14,063 bases of DNA, from the NCBI GenBank assembly GCA_035471625.1, contig DATIPT010000161.1, forward strand, positions 1 to 14,063, given 5' to 3'. The DNA is from DATEVL01 sp035471625 (GTDB lineage Bacteria; Chloroflexota; Anaerolineae; Anaerolineales; E44-bin32). Within the stretch, counting starts at the first letter, position 1. Every line of letters starts with the position of its first letter. Under the pieces are notes generated by a model. It saw only the letters and a program-made list of their open reading frames with translations, did not search any database and was not told the DNA's origin. Shown here piece by piece: positions 6,791-13,483 of the stretch. The translations under genes were made by a program, and so were the position numbers.

Positions 6791-7624
6791 TCAGATAGCC
6801 GCTTGACTGCCAGGACGGCCGAGCAAAGTCTGCAGATTCCGCCGGTGGAGCGCCTCGCCCAGGCCGTTCATCAGGATCCGGCTCTTCCCAAATTCCTCCA
6901 CATCCGGATCGGGCCCGGTTGGCAGGTTTTTGCGGCGCTTGAGACGCTTCACATAGCGGTCCAGCGCCATCAGGTAGTTCGAGTTGGCCCGGACCCCCTC
7001 CGAGATCTCCCCTCGAAGGATCACTTCTCCGTGGCCTTGGACGAGGTTCTCCAACTTCATCCGGGGGATCCGCCGCAGAGACTCCAACATCGTGGCGATA
7101 TCCCCGTCCACGACGTACGGCAAAGGCATCATGACATCGCCCGAAAAGAGGACCCGGTCTTCAACGATGAGCACGCCGAGGCCGTCGGGACTGTGACCTG
7201 GAAGAGGGACCAGTTCGAGCGTCTTGCGCCCGACCCGCAGGCTGATGCTTTCATCTTCGACAAGGATGTCGGGCAAGACGATCCGGGTCTCGCGCAGATC
7301 GGCGTTCTCGCGCTGTGCCTCCTGAAGGGCCTCACGCCCACGGGATTCGAGAAGGTCGCGGCATTCTTTGTGGGCGATGACGATCGCATCGGGAAAGAAG
7401 CTCGTTCCCAGCGTGTGATCGGCGTGGTAGTGCGTCAGGATCACGTACCGGACCCGCGAGCCAAGGTCTTTCTCGATGAAATCCCGAAGCTCACGCGTCT
7501 CCTGTGGGTAGGCCAGGGTGTCGATCAGCACCGACCACTCGGGCCCGACAATGATGCCGGAATTGACCTGGGCATACAACTCGCTGGTCGTGACGTAGAC
7601 ATGATCCGCAACGCGCTCGCGCAT
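6791..7624 (-). CDS. MBL-fold metallo-hydrolase
   Basis: This 277-residue cytoplasmic protein has a complete metallo-beta-lactamase-fold metal site: HYHADH (65-70), His144 in PGHSPDG, Asp163 in LFSGDVMMP and His198 in VQGHGE. Metal binding and hydrolase activity are therefore expected, but the substrate cannot be read from the sequence; the family covers thioesterases, glyoxalase II-like enzymes, lactonases and nucleases. A C-terminal helical extension (about 205-277) contains a basic segment, RYVKRLKRRKN. The ATG at 7624 has GGAGG four bases upstream; an upstream in-frame TTG at 7645 lies inside the predicted promoter and is rejected. It appears to be the first gene of a two-gene unit with the RNase H-like gene. 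Confidence 0.9.
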   Translation of the reverse strand: MRERVADHVYVTTSELYAQVNSGIIVGPEWSVLIDTLAYPQETRELRDFIEKDLGSRVRYVILTHYHADHTLGTSFFPDAIVIAHKECRDLLESRGREALQEAQRENADLRETRIVLPDILVEDESISLRVGRKTLELVPLPGHSPDGLGVLIVEDRVLFSGDVMMPLPYVVDGDIATMLESLRRIPRMKLENLVQGHGEVILRGEISEGVRANSNYLMALDRYVKRLKRRKNLPTGPDPDVEEFGKSRILMNGLGEALHRRNLQTLLGRPGSQAAI

Positions 7625-7643
7625 TCGACCTCCGAGACGTCGC

Positions 7644-7673
7644 AACGTAGCACATCCATCAAGCGCCTGTCAA
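7644..7673 (-). promoter_or_regulatory. Predicted promoter of the MBL-fold/RNase H unit
   Basis: A perfect TTGACA (7673-7668) is followed after 18 bases by TACGTT (7649-7644), preceded by TGC as in an extended -10. Predicted initiation near 7637 leaves a leader of only about 13 bases containing the SD. It lies in the 56-base gap after the ProRS-like gene. Confidence 0.65.
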
Positions 7674-7680
7674 GAACCGT

Positions 7681-9228
7681 TTACATAACTTCGGCAAAGT
7701 AGGCCACAATCGCCGCTTCTGCTTCCGCTGGCGGGAGGATCCTGCCCTGACCACGAGCGAACCGCACTTCCAGGCCCCCCAACTCGGCGCTCTTGCGACC
7801 GGAGATCAGCCATACAGGCGCACCGATCCACTCTGCATCCGAGAACTTGAACCCCGGTGAGGCCTCCCGGTCGTCGACGAGGACATCCAGCCCAGCCTGC
7901 CCCAGGCCGCGCACGGTCGGCTCGAGGCTACCTGGACCTGCAAGATCGAGGGCGTGAACGTCGAAGGGGGAACAGATCGCCGGCCAGGAGAGACCGTCGC
8001 CGTGGAGGGAGACGTCTAACATCGATGCCAAGAGTGCCGCCACGGAGACCCGCAGGCTCAGCATAGACCCGGGACGTCGACCGGCTTCGACGCCATAGTC
8101 GAACGGTTCCACATCCCGCTCCTCCCAACCCAGCGGGATCCCAGCAAAAGGAGTCAACGGGACAAGGCACGTGGAGCATTCCGCCCCATCGGGCGGAAGC
8201 GCGAGATCGACGACCTTGTCCACATCGAAATCCCGCGGGAAGCTGACGTGCCGATAGTGGTATCCGTCGCGATTGGCACCAGCGACAAATCCCGCACCGG
8301 ATACGACCGACGCGTCCGCCAACACACGGATCCCCTTCCCATCCGTCGGGCGTTTCTCCTCGAGACCGACCGGTCCGGCATAGCCCGGTACCAGTCCCGC
8401 GGCGCGGAGCTCAGCATCCCTCGCCTGCCGAACCACCCCGAGTCGGAGGCCTTCGAGCTTGGCCTCGCTGAGTTCGAGATCGCCTCTCAGCAGGATCATG
8501 AGGAGATCCCCGCCAGGATCGGCCAGAACCAGGGCCTTCATCGTATCTGCAGGCGCAATACCCAACAGCTGAGACAACGCGGCAATCGTCATCGCGCCCG
8601 GCGTCTCGACAATCTCCAGGTCGGAGGCGGGGCCCTTGTCTTCACCACGGTGAAACCCTGCGGTCGACCGTAGCGCCGCGGTCCCACAAGAGGGACAGCG
8701 AAGAACCTGCACGGGTCCGCCTTCGACCCGGTGGACCCATTGGGTTGCCTTCTCCCCGGCGGTCACAACCATCGGGTCGAGGCCAAGTCTCGCCCATAGC
8801 TCGCGCAGGCCGTCGAGGATCGCGGCCAGCGCGTCCTGCGCCGACGTTTCATCCGCCGCCGCGACAAGCCAGCCTTGGTCGGGCTCGGCGCTGTCTCGTA
8901 GCAGGCTGCGGAACCGCCCGCCGGGAAGCTCTCCCTGGATGCGGACCCGCACAGGGAGATCACGAAACGAATGGATTTCCTTGGCAAGCGATGCCGGCAG
9001 CATTCGGAGGCTGCCTCCGGTCGCTTCGACGACCCCATCGTCTGGCGCAATCTTCCACAGACGATCCCGTAGCTTCCGTCGGACCATCGACCCCAGCGGT
9101 AGCCAGATCAAACCATCGGCGCCCGACCGGAGGTAGCCGCCACGAACGGCGGCGGCGGTCAGGCGATCCATGCCTGCCGGCGCCTCCCGCAAGACCCTGC
9201 CGAGCAGATGAGACTGTCGGACGATCAC
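7681..9228 (-). CDS. Degenerate prolyl-tRNA synthetase-like protein with intact INS (YbaK-type) editing domain
   Basis: The 515 residues align along the bacterial ProRS architecture (usually about 570 residues). The N terminus (SHLLGRVLREAP; LIWLPLGSMVRRKL, 40-53) and the anticodon-binding domain (PFDVHALDL, 421-429; VLVDDREASPGFKFSDAEWI, 449-468) are clear. The INS editing domain (about 203-345) keeps Lys231 in DTMKALV, LRGDLELSEAKL (247-258), GYAGPVGL and the histidine of GANRDGYHY (317-325). In E. coli ProRS the corresponding lysine and histidine act in Ala-tRNA-Pro hydrolysis. The aminoacylation site looks lost: no THEE loop, no motif 2 RPRFGLxRxREF, no GSHEF, and motif 3 reads MLSLRVSVAAL without its GxGxxR arginine. 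A trans-editing role is inferred. The GTG start at 9228 fits the family N terminus; there is no clear SD. It lies four bases after the M23 gene. Confidence 0.85.
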   Translation of the reverse strand: MIVRQSHLLGRVLREAPAGMDRLTAAAVRGGYLRSGADGLIWLPLGSMVRRKLRDRLWKIAPDDGVVEATGGSLRMLPASLAKEIHSFRDLPVRVRIQGELPGGRFRSLLRDSAEPDQGWLVAAADETSAQDALAAILDGLRELWARLGLDPMVVTAGEKATQWVHRVEGGPVQVLRCPSCGTAALRSTAGFHRGEDKGPASDLEIVETPGAMTIAALSQLLGIAPADTMKALVLADPGGDLLMILLRGDLELSEAKLEGLRLGVVRQARDAELRAAGLVPGYAGPVGLEEKRPTDGKGIRVLADASVVSGAGFVAGANRDGYHYRHVSFPRDFDVDKVVDLALPPDGAECSTCLVPLTPFAGIPLGWEERDVEPFDYGVEAGRRPGSMLSLRVSVAALLASMLDVSLHGDGLSWPAICSPFDVHALDLAGPGSLEPTVRGLGQAGLDVLVDDREASPGFKFSDAEWIGAPVWLISGRKSAELGGLEVRFARGQGRILPPAEAEAAIVAYFAEVM

Positions 9229-9232
9229 GAAA

Positions 9233-10279
9233 TCAGCGGACGGCCAGAGGCGCAGGGGTCGGCTCGATCTGGAACCCTCCCTGCCCCTTGAAGGTCACGA
9301 AGTTTGTCTGCCCCGGGACGACGAACAAGAAGGCCGAGTAGGCCCGTCCGGCATAGATGATCCGGATTTCGTACGGCCCGGCGGGAAGGTCGCCGAGTAC
9401 GAAGTTCTCCTGGTAGACCGGGTCCGGATGAATGGTGTCCAGCGCGTAGGTGATGACCTCCCACTCCCGTCCGGTCTCGACCGAGATCACGCGGAGCGAA
9501 GTCTCAGGCATCGGCCGCCCCCAGGTACCGAGGACTCGGCCGGCCAGGACGCCCCATCCTTCCGGCGGGACCACCCAGAGTTCCGGATTCAGCGTCGAGA
9601 AGTAGTAGTTTTCGCCGAGGCGGATCTCAAAGTGGAGATGCGGACCGCTGGCGTGACCCGTGTCGCCGACTGTGCCGATCACCTCTCCGGCGGCAACTTG
9701 CTGACCGCGCCAGACGAGATCCGATGCCAGGTGGGCGTAGACGGTGTACAGAGTCTCCCCGCGATAGCCAAAATCATGGCGAATGGCGATCGCCAAGCCG
9801 TACGGGTCGTTCGGGTCCGTGATGCCTCGATACAAGCCGAACCCGCTCCAGACCACTTCCCCTGCGGCGGCCGCAAGGACCGGCGTATCCCGCTTGGCGC
9901 CAAGATCGACTCCCGTATGCGTGCTCGCTTCGCCGAAGAAGGTTCCGCCGTAGCGGTACTTTGGATGCGGCCAGTTCACTTCCCCGGAGGGGATCGGGCG
10001 AGAGAAGTAGAAATGGTCTTCCGGCCTGAGCGACCAAGGAGCCGGATACGGTGGTGGGCGCCAGTCGGCGATCGCATCCGGAAAGGGCGTCGGCGACCGA
10101 CGGACGTGGGGCGTTGGGTACGCCACCGACGTCCCCTCGAGTGCCGGTGGCGCCGTCGGCTCGGCGGCTTCGCCGATCTCGGTCGGCCCGGCCGGCAGCA
10201 TCTCGAACGGCGGCGATCCCGCCGGAACACACGACCCCAGAAACACGGCCAGGCCGGCAGCAGCGGCGAAGCGCTTCAT
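9233..10279 (-). CDS. M23-family (LytM) metallopeptidase, predicted lipoprotein
   Basis: This 348-residue protein is predicted to be exported and lipid-anchored. A basic N terminus and hydrophobic stretch lead to the lipobox LGSC, with Cys17 as the lipidation site, so it should be a substrate of the LspA encoded in this window. A Pro-rich linker (about 20-85) precedes the M23 domain with all expected zinc and catalytic residues: HTGVDLG (121-127; His121, Asp125), YAHL (181-184; His183) and GPHLHFE (212-218; His214 and His216). These enzymes cleave peptide cross-links in peptidoglycan. The C-terminal part (about 243-335; GVLAGRVLGTW...) resembles a carboxypeptidase-regulatory-like beta-sandwich. 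The frame extends 24 codons upstream, but the ATG at 10279 gives the signal peptide and forms an ATGA overlap with the preceding gene, indicating translational coupling. Confidence 0.9.
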   Translation of the reverse strand: MKRFAAAAGLAVFLGSCVPAGSPPFEMLPAGPTEIGEAAEPTAPPALEGTSVAYPTPHVRRSPTPFPDAIADWRPPPYPAPWSLRPEDHFYFSRPIPSGEVNWPHPKYRYGGTFFGEASTHTGVDLGAKRDTPVLAAAAGEVVWSGFGLYRGITDPNDPYGLAIAIRHDFGYRGETLYTVYAHLASDLVWRGQQVAAGEVIGTVGDTGHASGPHLHFEIRLGENYYFSTLNPELWVVPPEGWGVLAGRVLGTWGRPMPETSLRVISVETGREWEVITYALDTIHPDPVYQENFVLGDLPAGPYEIRIIYAGRAYSAFLFVVPGQTNFVTFKGQGGFQIEPTPAPLAVR

Positions 10280-12174
10280 GGCGCGGGCGTCCACGTCGGC
10301 GTCGCGGTGGGAACCATCATCGCCGTCGCGGTGAGGATCCAACGCCACCACCAGGGGGTCGCGGTGGGACGAGGCGTGATCGTCGGCGTCGAGGTCGGCG
10401 TGCGGTAGGGGGTCGGGGTGACGATCGCTTCGGCAGGATAGATCTCAAGCATCGCCTGCTGCCATGTCAGGCCGTCGGTTCGAGCCAGCTCGTTGTAGCG
10501 CGCGGCGGGGAAGAATGTCCGCCAATTCGAGATCGCCGGGATTCGCTCGAAGCCGAAGTCGGCCGCGATCTCCGTCAGGTCCACGAAGTAGCCCTGGGGC
10601 AATTCCTCCTTCAGGGATCCGCCGCGGTCGTAGGTCGTCGGGTCGCCCGTGTAGCGAGTAGAGAAATCCCAGGGCCGCACGCGGATGGGCTCTCCAAGAG
10701 TCCCGTCCTGGATCGCCGTGCGCGCATAGATGCGCCAGTAGGTCTCGGCCCCGTGGTCTTCCCGCACTACCTCGAGCAAACCCGACCCAAGGAGATCGGC
10801 ATCCAGCGCGATCGCCCTTCCGGTGTAGAGCCAGTCATTGAAGGCGTACCCCGGGGGCATCGGCGCATTGATTCCGACGAACGCGTTCTCGAGCGTCGCC
10901 ATCACATCCCACCCGGAGTTCGACGCCACGCGCCGACGCATCTCGGTGAAGGCTTCGTCGACCCGATCCGAGAGCATCGCCGTCGGGGCCTGGACTCCGG
11001 CCAAGGGAACGAGGGAGACCCGTCCCGTTGAGGAGGTTACGAGTTCGGCAACGGCGCTCACGGCAGGCGAGATGGCCGGCGCCCACCCAGCTACCTCCGA
11101 CGGGACCGCCCCGGAAGTCCAGGCGAAATCATCGATGCCAGCCAGAGGCGGGAAACCCAGGCTCGCACCTTCGGCGGCGACGAGAGGGTAGACGACGAAA
11201 TGCCTCGTGTGGGCTGAAGCCAGCACGGCGCCCAGGGCGTCGCCGCGTGGTGCCCATTCCGGATCCCGGCCGATGCCGATCTCGCGCGGACCTCCCAGGT
11301 CCGGGTCCAGCGGCGCCAGGTAGATGAAGTCCAGGCCATTGCCCCTCCCGGAGTAGGCGACGGCGTTCCCATCCGGAGAGAAGACCGGATCGGCTTCGGC
11401 GATCAGAGGTGTCTGCGACAGATTCCGGTATCGTTCGTCGGGGTCATCCAGCAGCGCCACATACACCTCGGGCAGGCCGTCGCGATCAGAGACGAAGGCG
11501 ATCCGCCTTCCCCCGGGGTCCCACGAGGGCGATGCATCCATCGACGGAGCGTTCGTCAGTTGGATGGGATCCTCGCTCCCGTCGACGCGCAGGATCCAGA
11601 TGTCGAGGTCGTTCCCGTCGTACGACTCATAGGCGATCCACGCCCCGTCAGGCGACCAAGTGGGGTGTCCTTCGAAGGCGCTCGTCTGGGTCAGCGGCCG
11701 CACGTCTCCGGTCAGGAGATCCAGCAGGTGCAGGTCCCAGCCGCCGCTGCGTGTCGAAGCGAACGCGACAAAACGCCCATCGGGACTGATGGCAGGTTCG
11801 CGATCGTCGAAGTCCCCTTCCGTGAGTTGAAACGGCGCCGGATCCCCCTGTGCAATGGCCGAGAGGCGGGAATGACCTTCCAGCCGCGAGGTGAAAATCA
11901 CAGTCCCGGCAATCGTTACCCGGGTCGGTTGTGGCGAGTCGAACGGTTGCGGGAGCTCACCGGTTGCGCTAGGGGTCGCCGGCTGGGCGATCGCCGTCGC
12001 CAGTGCCGCCACTGTGGGATCGATCGCCGTCGGCGTTGTGTCAGAGGCGCCCAGCCCGGCCCAGGCGATGGCCCCGATCAAGATGATCGCCACGAAGACA
12101 AACAGCCGGAACGCCCAGACGCGAAGCCTCGTGCCCGGCTTCGATCCCTTTGGGGGGGCTGCGGTAGAAGTCAC
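10276..12174 (-). CDS. Membrane-anchored TolB-like beta-propeller protein with Thr/Pro-rich tail
   Basis: This 632-residue protein starts with a short basic segment and one transmembrane helix (about 20-42), then a Thr/Pro-rich linker, which places the rest outside the cytoplasmic membrane. Residues about 90-330 contain PD40/TolB-type blades: PAISPDGRFVAFAS (127-140), PTWSPDGAWIAYES (171-184), PSWDPGGRRIAFVSD (216-230) and PVFSPDGNAVAYSG (263-276). A further domain of about 180 residues (400-582, rich in Trp and Tyr) is not one I recognise. The C terminus is Thr-Pro repeats interrupted by WWWRW (608-612). Such tails are common in Anaerolineae surface proteins. The GTG at 12174 has AAGGA about seven bases upstream and no in-frame ATG nearby. 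It overlaps the M23 lipoprotein gene by four bases, suggesting a joint envelope role. A specific function is unknown. Confidence 0.82.
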   Translation of the reverse strand: MTSTAAPPKGSKPGTRLRVWAFRLFVFVAIILIGAIAWAGLGASDTTPTAIDPTVAALATAIAQPATPSATGELPQPFDSPQPTRVTIAGTVIFTSRLEGHSRLSAIAQGDPAPFQLTEGDFDDREPAISPDGRFVAFASTRSGGWDLHLLDLLTGDVRPLTQTSAFEGHPTWSPDGAWIAYESYDGNDLDIWILRVDGSEDPIQLTNAPSMDASPSWDPGGRRIAFVSDRDGLPEVYVALLDDPDERYRNLSQTPLIAEADPVFSPDGNAVAYSGRGNGLDFIYLAPLDPDLGGPREIGIGRDPEWAPRGDALGAVLASAHTRHFVVYPLVAAEGASLGFPPLAGIDDFAWTSGAVPSEVAGWAPAISPAVSAVAELVTSSTGRVSLVPLAGVQAPTAMLSDRVDEAFTEMRRRVASNSGWDVMATLENAFVGINAPMPPGYAFNDWLYTGRAIALDADLLGSGLLEVVREDHGAETYWRIYARTAIQDGTLGEPIRVRPWDFSTRYTGDPTTYDRGGSLKEELPQGYFVDLTEIAADFGFERIPAISNWRTFFPAARYNELARTDGLTWQQAMLEIYPAEAIVTPTPYRTPTSTPTITPRPTATPWWWRWILTATAMMVPTATPTWTPAP

Positions 12175-12345
12175 AACGCATCCTTCCCGGCGGGCAACCT
12201 CGCCGGCGCCGGATTATACCCACGCACGGACATGCACCCGGGCGCGTGCAAGTTGAATGCCAAGGGAGACTGGCGAGGCGCGCGGACGGCCACGCGGTTG
12301 GTGGCCCGAACCGCCGCCTCCGAATGCCCGACCGCGCCGGGCGAA
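12175..12345. other. Intergenic region between the ImmA-like gene and the TolB-like gene
   Basis: These 171 GC-rich bases separate the cassette upstream from the TolB-like operon. The part nearer the TolB-like gene holds a perfect -10 element and the SD. I see no intrinsic terminator with a T-run after the ImmA-like stop codon and no convincing small ORF. Confidence 0.6.
12213..12218 (-). promoter_or_regulatory. Perfect TATAAT -10 element upstream of the TolB-like/M23/ProRS-like operon
   Basis: TATAAT at 12218-12213 stands out in otherwise very GC-rich DNA, and initiation near 12206 would give a leader of about 32 bases ending with AAGGA before the GTG start. No good -35 hexamer lies 15-19 bases upstream (the region is CCGGGT-like) and there is no TGn extension. 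Recognition may need an activator, or the match may be chance. Confidence 0.5.
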
Positions 12346-12843
12346 TCAGACAGGCGTTTCTTGCCAGCGCAGCGCTGCCGCGGAATCCGGGAGCCCGAAG
12401 GCCTCGGCGAACTCCTCCGGCTGGCCGCCGCGCGTACGGAAGGCCTGGAGCAGCGGTTCGGGGACGAGCAGGCAGCGGGCGAAGAACTCGGCCGAATCCC
12501 GCAGGTCGGCCATGAGAAACTTCACAAGCCCCATCGCTCGTCCGTGTCGGCTTGTAATGAGGGCGCTCAGTAGCTCTCGCGCCAGGGCGTGGCGACGCTC
12601 TGCCGGAGGCAGGTCGATCCGGACGAAGACGCTTCCCTGCCCGTTCGGTGGGCGGGCGAACGTCGCGTCCCACAGCGTCGAGTACATGTCGACGACGCCG
12701 AAATCATCGGCGAAGGTCTCGGGCGGATGCTTGAGCAGGCCCTCGACCGGCACCGGCGGCGCGGCGGCGCCCATGTACTCATAGAGGCCCTGGGCCAAGC
12801 AGCGCAGGAACCAGTGGCGCTCCTCGCGGGTGATCGGGTTCAT
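12346..12843 (-). CDS. ImmA/IrrE-like protein lacking the HExxH zinc site (pseudopeptidase)
   Basis: The 165-residue protein resembles the COG2856/ImmA-IrrE fold, whose active members are zinc peptidases that cleave repressors. The family segment AHELGH is represented by ARELLS (88-93), so both histidines are replaced (Arg89, Ser93) while Glu90 remains. The third-ligand helix (EANxFAxELLMP in the family) appears as SAEFFARCLLVP (117-128), again without the ligand. The C-terminal part EEFAEAFGLPDSAAALRW (143-160) resembles the family's helix after the catalytic core. The ATG at 12843 overlaps the stop of the preceding small gene as ATGA, so the two proteins are probably made together. Similarity is by motif layout only, so the fold assignment is moderate. 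Peptidase activity is unlikely; a binding or scaffold role would be inference. Confidence 0.6.
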   Translation of the reverse strand: MNPITREERHWFLRCLAQGLYEYMGAAAPPVPVEGLLKHPPETFADDFGVVDMYSTLWDATFARPPNGQGSVFVRIDLPPAERRHALARELLSALITSRHGRAMGLVKFLMADLRDSAEFFARCLLVPEPLLQAFRTRGGQPEEFAEAFGLPDSAAALRWQETPV

Positions 12844-13136
12844 GCCACCTGGCCGTAGTCAGAGCGCTTGCCGGGCTGCTCGTTGATCAGGCCTTCCAGC
12901 GGCGACGGCAGCTCGACGCGGACTGCCGGGCGCTCCGAGGCCTTGACGACGCGGTAAGCCTGGATGGCAAACTCGGACCACGACTCCGCCTCGAGGCCGG
13001 TCAGGGCACGGCGCATCTCCGGCGAGAAATCCAGGTCATCCAGGACCTCGCCGATGTGGCCGGAACCGAAAGCCTGCAGGACGGTCGGGTCGATGATCGA
13101 CCGAGCGACGAGACGGTTCAACGCTTGCATAGACAT
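12840..13136 (-). CDS. Small Os1348/NHLP-clan-like protein
   Basis: This 98-residue protein starts MSMQALNRLVARSIIDPTVL and continues with DLDFSPEMRRALTGLEAESW (34-53) and a helix ending near EFAIQAYRVVK. This pattern of ALxRLVxxxxxDPxxL followed by FxxSPExxxAL matches, from memory, the Os1348 family found in Chloroflexota, related to nitrile-hydratase-like leader peptides of RiPP precursors. After about residue 68 comes a Pro/Glu-containing tail, PAVRVELPSPLEGLINEQPG (70-89). It has no cysteines and is not Ser/Thr-rich, so it does not look like a classic lanthipeptide or thiopeptide core. The ATG at 13136 has a strong SD (GGGGAGGA) five bases upstream; a second ATG two codons later is possible. 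It overlaps the ImmA-like gene by four bases. No RiPP-modifying enzyme is in the window. Confidence 0.6.
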   Translation of the reverse strand: MSMQALNRLVARSIIDPTVLQAFGSGHIGEVLDDLDFSPEMRRALTGLEAESWSEFAIQAYRVVKASERPAVRVELPSPLEGLINEQPGKRSDYGQVA

Positions 13137-13159
13137 GACTGTCCTCCCCTATCCTTGAT

Positions 13160-13177
13160 CCCTGGCCAACACCAGGG
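13160..13177 (-). other. Six-base-pair hairpin between the terminator and the Os1348-like gene
   Basis: CCCTGG and CCAGGG pair around a six-base loop. It directly follows the T-run of the terminator and is not itself followed by T residues. It could be a transcript-stabilising or processing hairpin or part of an alternative fold with the terminator. Confidence 0.4.
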
Positions 13178-13212
13178 AAAACAAAAGGCAGCTAAGCGAT
13201 GCGTTCGCTGCC
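13178..13212 (-). terminator. Intrinsic terminator or attenuator upstream of the Os1348-like gene
   Basis: GGCAGC (13212-13207) pairs with GCTGCC (13192-13187), with possible inner pairing of GCGA with TCGC, and is followed at once by TTTTGTTTT (13186-13178). It lies 40 bases after the micro-ORF stop and 41 bases before the Os1348-like start. It would end transcripts from the BTAD gene or micro-ORF, or act as an attenuator for the Os1348/ImmA-like pair. Confidence 0.7.
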
Positions 13213-13252
13213 TGGCAACCGACTTGGGTATTGGGTTGAACGACGAGTGCGC

Positions 13253-13282
13253 TTACCGGCCGCCGACGGGATCCCAGGGCAT
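13253..13282 (-). CDS. Candidate 9-residue peptide ORF (MPWDPVGGR)
   Basis: An ATG at 13282 opens a nine-codon frame ending in TAA. It has one of the better Shine-Dalgarno sequences in the window, AAGGAGA (13296-13290), at an ideal spacing of seven bases. The peptide reads MPWDPVGGR and has one tryptophan and two prolines. I recognise no family. Possible roles are a leader peptide controlling the terminator 40 bases downstream, a short peptide signal or a translation-coupled decoy. An ORF this short can arise by chance; the support is the SD and its position just before the terminator. No convincing promoter precedes it. Confidence 0.4.
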   Translation of the reverse strand: MPWDPVGGR

Positions 13283-13483
13283 GGCAACGTCTCCTTTCTC
13301 CGGAATGTTACGGATGAAGCGTACATGAGGCCTCTCAACTGGTGCTCAACGCCCGAGAGAATGCGAAATCGGTACGGAGCGCGTCCTGGCGGCAACGCTC
13401 CCCATCTCATAGTTATGTCAATACACCGAGATGTGACCCGCCCCTGGTTCCAGGTCGCGGCATCGAACACGACGGTCCCCCCC

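Larger units (their letters stand above)
13137..13483. other. Regulatory gap between the BTAD regulator and the Os1348-like gene
   Basis: This 347-base gap is the largest in the window. On the minus strand it contains a TTGACA hexamer (13421-13416) without a convincing -10 at 16-18 bases, a 9-codon ORF with a strong SD (13282-13253), an intrinsic terminator (13212-13178) and a second hairpin (13177-13160) close to the Os1348 SD. The longer overlapping frames here show no recognisable protein. Confidence 0.7.

Noticed and set aside
13393..13421. TTGACA at 13421-13416 as a promoter for the micro-ORF
   Set aside because: At 16-18 bases downstream the sequence is GC-rich (GCGTTG-like) with no acceptable -10, so it is noted only as an isolated hexamer.
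13443..13457. Short inverted repeat CCTGG/CCAGG after the BTAD gene as a terminator
   Set aside because: The stem is only five base pairs with a two-base loop and no T-run follows on either strand.
13192..13470. Minus-strand ORF of 92 codons in the gap before the Os1348-like gene
   Set aside because: It reads through the terminator hairpin and the micro-ORF in another frame, resembles no family and lacks a good SD.
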